A stretch of 64,000 nucleotides of DNA from Vibrio splendidus (GTDB taxonomy: Bacteria; Pseudomonadota; Gammaproteobacteria; Enterobacterales; Vibrionaceae). The stretch spans positions 744,001 through 808,000 of the forward strand of contig NZ_CP031055.1 of assembly GCF_003345295.1 (NCBI RefSeq), read 5' to 3'. The notes below the pieces were generated by a model. The model ran no database searches and was not told the DNA's origin. It saw nothing but the letters and a program-made list of their open reading frames with translations. Position numbers and translations under genes: made by a program. Positions 61,217 through 64,000 of this stretch are shown piece by piece; positions within the stretch are counted from its first letter, which is position 1, and each line of letters begins with the position of its first letter.

Positions 61217-61258
61217 TATCTAATGATTGTATTAACGATTTATATTGATCTAAATCAA
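61217..61258 (-). promoter_or_regulatory. Perfect FNR box with a class II-like -10
   Basis: TTGAT-CTAA-ATCAA (61245-61258) matches the FNR consensus TTGAT-N4-ATCAA at all ten key positions. On the minus strand TAGATA (61222-61217) could be the -10; if transcription starts near 61210 the box centres at about -41.5, the class II position. Leader to the ATG at 61096 is about 114 nt. Confidence 0.65.
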
Positions 61259-61285
61259 TTAGTAAGTGGGGCTTGCAACAGATAC

Positions 61286-61312
61286 AAAAATGCCCTGAAA
61301 TTCAGGGCATTT
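61286..61312 (-). terminator. Terminator after the HlyD-family gene
   Basis: AAATGCCCTGAA (61288-61299) and TTCAGGGCATTT (61301-61312); the real loop is about AAATT. On the minus strand TTTTTG follows. Confidence 0.85.
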
Positions 61313-61362
61313 AATTTGGAACTAATGGATGTTATATAAGTGTTTACCGAGAACCTCAGTAC

Positions 61363-62352
61363 TTACCAAGCACCTAAGTATGACTTGTAAGATTGTAGGC
61401 GAACCGTTGCTGCGCCGATTACATCAATAAAGCCCCAGAATGGATGTGGCTTCTCAGCTGAAATCCAAGCTGCGCCAGCTGAACCAATTGGGATATTGAA
61501 ACCTTCTGGTTCGATGATCTCAAGTACGATGGTACGGCCTAAACCGTTACCGTTTCTTACCACGTGTTGACCGACGCTTTGTGGCCCCTGAAGTGGAGAA
61601 ATACTCGACTCACCCGTACCTGCATTAAAGCTGTGTACTTTTGCTCGGAACACATGCCCTGGGTAGGCATCAACGAAGAACTCTGCGAAGTCTCCTACTT
61701 GAACATAGCCGTAAGTTTGGTCTGAAATACGCATCTCAAGGAATTTTTTGCTGGTGTTGTAGAGGTGCATGTTACCCATTACTGAACCTTCAGCAATATT
61801 CACTATCGATACCTGACCATCAAATTCAGCTCTAATGGTTTTCTTCTCTTGCGCCCAATTTACTTTTTGTAGATCGGCTTTTAACGATACAAGTTGAGCG
61901 TGCAGCACTCGAAGGTCTGAGTCGTATTTTTCTACGTCACGCATATTGAAGATTTCAGGTGACGTTTCAGCACGCTCTAAGTCGCGATTCATTTGCTTGA
62001 TCTCTTCTTCTTTCTGAATAATTGAAGATTCGATCTTTGCTTTGTCGGCGGCAGAGTCAATGTCGACGAGTGTGTAAATTACGTCGCCTTCTTTAACCAT
62101 TTGGTTGTGCTCAACAAGCACTTGGTCGATCTGCTGGCCAAAGATAGGTGACATCACCGCGTGTGGTGCTTTCACTGTGGTTGAGTTCGTTAAATCAACG
62201 GGTGCCCACAAGCGAGAGATAACTGCTAATATCGCAAGAATCGTTACACCGCCAATGGCAGCCCACGTGTAGTTTTTGAAGTTCTTCTTAAGTGCGCCTG
62301 TCGCAAACAGTGACCATACAATTAGGATGTATGGAATCATCATCTCTTTCAT
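61363..62352 (-). CDS. HlyD-family membrane fusion protein
   Basis: 329 residues. N-terminal membrane anchor (MIPYILIVWSLFATGAL then TWAAIGGVTILAILAVI). Lipoyl-like halves AVMSPIFGQQIDQVLVEHNQMVKEGDVIYTL and TIRAEFDGQVSIVNIAEGSVMG flank a coiled-coil (residues about 103-165). Members link inner-membrane pumps to outer channels, but no exporter gene is adjacent. It overlaps the upstream membrane-protein gene by TAATG, so they form one operon, as in YibH-type pairs where the partner is a small inner-membrane protein. Confidence 0.86.
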   Translation of the reverse strand: MKEMMIPYILIVWSLFATGALKKNFKNYTWAAIGGVTILAILAVISRLWAPVDLTNSTTVKAPHAVMSPIFGQQIDQVLVEHNQMVKEGDVIYTLVDIDSAADKAKIESSIIQKEEEIKQMNRDLERAETSPEIFNMRDVEKYDSDLRVLHAQLVSLKADLQKVNWAQEKKTIRAEFDGQVSIVNIAEGSVMGNMHLYNTSKKFLEMRISDQTYGYVQVGDFAEFFVDAYPGHVFRAKVHSFNAGTGESSISPLQGPQSVGQHVVRNGNGLGRTIVLEIIEPEGFNIPIGSAGAAWISAEKPHPFWGFIDVIGAATVRLQSYKSYLGAW

Positions 62353-63023
62353 TATGCGACCTCTTTTTCTGTAGGGGATGGTTTTGTTGGAGCCTTTTCT
62401 TCTGAAGCCTGTTCTTTTGAAGATTGCTCTACTGGAGACTGTTGTGTTTGAGACTGATTTGTTTGAGACTGATTTGTTTGAGACTGATTTGTTTGAGACG
62501 GCTCTGTTACCGATTGTTCAGGTGATACGTGGACTGCAGCTGTCTCTGTATTGGCCGCGTCTTGTTTAGGTTGTACACCACGGCGAATCACATCACTCAG
62601 TGATTGACCAATATGTTTCCAATTCGCCAACGCGATAACCAAGGCGATAACCCAGAATGTTTTGCTGATGAAGAGTCCGCAAAGTGACAGTGCAAACACG
62701 ATCTGTACGTGAGCGCTTTTGTGCTCTTTTGCTTTATGTACACCCAGTTCATGCAACTGCCACATGCCGTAAACACCGGCTAATACCACAGCAATTGTCA
62801 CTGAAAACAAGTAACCAGAGAAGTACTCCATCTGGAAGAAGTTCATCATCATTTCATTGGGATGGTTGTTGAATTGAGACATGTCGATGTCTTTAGAATG
62901 GATAGTGCCCAATGGTGCGAGAGCCCATGCACCAGCAAACATCACCGCCATAAACAGGCAGAATTTAATCAAGACCATAGCAACGGCCCAGATCTTCTGG
63001 AAAACGATTTTTATAAAGTTCAT
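62352..63023 (-). CDS. Membrane protein with Gln/Ser/Thr-rich tail
   Basis: 223 residues. About three hydrophobic segments (IWAVAMVLIKFCLFMAVMFAGAWALAPL, YLFSVTIAVVLAGVYGMWQL, FALSLCGLFISKTFWVIALVIALANW), then a low-complexity tail with QTNQS repeats encoded by a 15-bp tandem repeat. Partner of the HlyD-family protein in one operon; function otherwise unknown. Confidence 0.82.
   Translation of the reverse strand: MNFIKIVFQKIWAVAMVLIKFCLFMAVMFAGAWALAPLGTIHSKDIDMSQFNNHPNEMMMNFFQMEYFSGYLFSVTIAVVLAGVYGMWQLHELGVHKAKEHKSAHVQIVFALSLCGLFISKTFWVIALVIALANWKHIGQSLSDVIRRGVQPKQDAANTETAAVHVSPEQSVTEPSQTNQSQTNQSQTNQSQTQQSPVEQSSKEQASEEKAPTKPSPTEKEVA
62446..62499. repeat. 15-bp tandem repeat in a coding tail
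   Basis: GTTTGAGACTGATTT occurs perfectly at 62446-62460, 62461-62475 and 62476-62490, with a 9-bp partial copy at 62491-62499. On the coding strand it gives QTNQS repeats; changes in number keep the frame. Confidence 0.9.
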
Positions 63024-63938
63024 ATCTCAACCTACATCAATAAGAAGAGAGAATTTGCAGCCTAGAAGTCACCTTTAATGACATCTTAAAAAGTAGATGT
63101 TTATTATGTGGGTAGATTGGTACTCATAATAAACAAAAGTAATAGATGACATTTAAAGTGATATTGCTCAGTCCAGACAACCGATTCTCGGTATCAAGAA
63201 GCGAATATGCTCCTCTACAAATCAATCTCTATTATTTGTCAGCAGACGTAAATTAGATGGCTATGAGGCGTTCGAATTAATATTCGTGCGGCTTTTCAGC
63301 GACTGTCTTTATTACGTGTATTACCTCGGCAATCGAGGGGCTCTTCCATGACAATTGACATACCAAAGTAAAACATTTGTCAGTTTTCTGTTTGGGCTGA
63401 TAATTGATTTGTTAGCAGGATAATAGGAAGAGTTTTGACCAGTATCTACCCAGAATTACGATTTGATAATATCGTAATTACGATTAGTAGTTATAACTCT
63501 AAATCGGTAGGTCGATTTATTTGAAAAGGCTCATATAGACATAGAAAACATTGTTCATTAACTTGGTTTGGATCAAGGAAATGATTAATAAAATCATCAG
63601 TAAGTAATTTATTGAAATTGATATTTTTACACATTTTTTACACTAGAAAGAGTGATGGATATGAATGATGAAATATATATGACTGATAATAAGTTTGGTC
63701 CGTAAAGGGAGTTATTCACTGAGTATTTGCAAGCTATATTAATGATATGCCAAATGTATGAGTATAGTTGTTAGAAAAGAAGTCTTTGTTGAATGTTGAA
63801 TTAAAAATATTGTAGCTATTATTGGTCAAATGTATATCCCAATGCGTTGAACAAAGTGTCATGAAAAGCGAGACAATTGTATGTTCTATCGTTTTTACGA
63901 TAGCATAGCACTAATGGTCGCCTAATGAGTAATGATAT
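63024..63938. other. Large intergenic region before the LysR gene
   Basis: 915 bp, AT-rich, no open frame worth calling. Structures seen: CCTCG/CGAGG (63324-63338), a 9-bp inverted repeat AATTACGAT (63455-63463) / ATCGTAATT (63472-63480), and CTATCGT-TTTT-ACGATAG (63886-63903) just before the LysR start. It may hold promoters for the operon at 61363-63023 and for the LysR gene. Confidence 0.6.
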
Positions 63939-64000
63939 ATGAGCAACGACATCCCCAACTTCAACCTACTTGCCGTGTTTTCTGCGGTGATGGAGCAGGG
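63939..64000 (+). CDS. LysR-family regulator, 5' end only
   Basis: The last 62 bases encode MSNDIPNFNLLAVFSAVMEQG and run off the window. The pattern NLLAVFSAVMEQG is the start of the LysR HTH helix; the start choice is tentative because no strong ribosome site is visible. A perfect hairpin lies 36 bp upstream. Confidence 0.7.
   Translation, partial: MSNDIPNFNLLAVFSAVMEQ

Larger units (their letters stand above)
61097..61362. other. Region between alkylsulfatase and HlyD-family genes
   Basis: 266 bp. Holds the FNR-like site and a candidate minus-strand -10 for the alkylsulfatase, plus a terminator for the upstream HlyD gene. No gene seen. Confidence 0.6.

Overview
The window looks like a stretch of Vibrio-type gammaproteobacterial chromosome, possibly of the Splendidus group. 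This is inferred from gene content (a DUF2860 outer-membrane protein, a XanP-like permease, a TcyP cystine carrier, a cyoABCDE operon), dense genes, moderate GC and many lone LysR/TetR/AraC/MerR regulators. The species was not established. No rRNA, tRNA, CRISPR array, transposase, integrase or replication origin was recognised. The window opens inside one gene (1-585, minus) and closes inside another (63939-64000, plus).

Layout. 0-8 kb: a catabolic-looking set made of an outer-membrane protein fragment, a DUF4345 protein with a periplasmic sulfatase, a LacI regulator, a general porin, and an MFS transporter with a duplicated NTF2-like protein. 8-12.5 kb: amino-acid handling (sodium/solute symporter and sdaA serine deaminase, then an Lrp regulator divergent from a LysE exporter). 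12.5-16 kb: peroxide defence, ahpC-ahpF behind a near-perfect OxyR operator, with a divergent VOC protein. 16-22 kb: xanP, LysR/SDR pair, RlpA-like lipoprotein, a pyrophosphatase with a signal peptide, and a small protein. Four of these genes end in copies of one terminator with a GAGA tetraloop. 22-31 kb: an EamA-MerR operon with a textbook 19-bp-spacer MerR promoter, GNAT, TetR with its palindrome, AraC, then a DUF2860/amidase/lipase run. 31-36.7 kb: pentapeptide protein and a rhodanese / CoA-disulfide-reductase / cystine-transporter group, then an amidohydrolase. 36.7-45 kb: a lipoprotein with eleven perfect copies of a 9-bp repeat, a membrane protein sharing a 30-bp upstream element with it, another amidohydrolase, AraC, blc, ydhR and LysR. 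45-50 kb: TetR, a perfect 27-bp palindrome and an RND efflux pair. 50.8-55.7 kb: cyoABCDE. 55.7-58.5 kb: an AT-rich accessory patch with a signal-peptidase-like protein, a small membrane protein and a WYL protein. 58.5-64 kb: an SdsA-type alkylsulfatase with a perfect FNR box upstream, a HlyD-family/membrane-protein pair, and the start of a LysR gene.

The strongest sequence-level observations are regulatory: OxyR, MerR, two TetR palindromes and an FNR box, each fitting its adjacent gene. Next come the repeated terminator family, the family II pyrophosphatase with an apparent signal peptide, the tandem-repeat lipoprotein, and the AT-rich S26/WYL patch. No clearly new multi-gene system could be proved. 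The S26/WYL patch and the cystine/CoA-disulfide/rhodanese group are the best candidates for follow-up.
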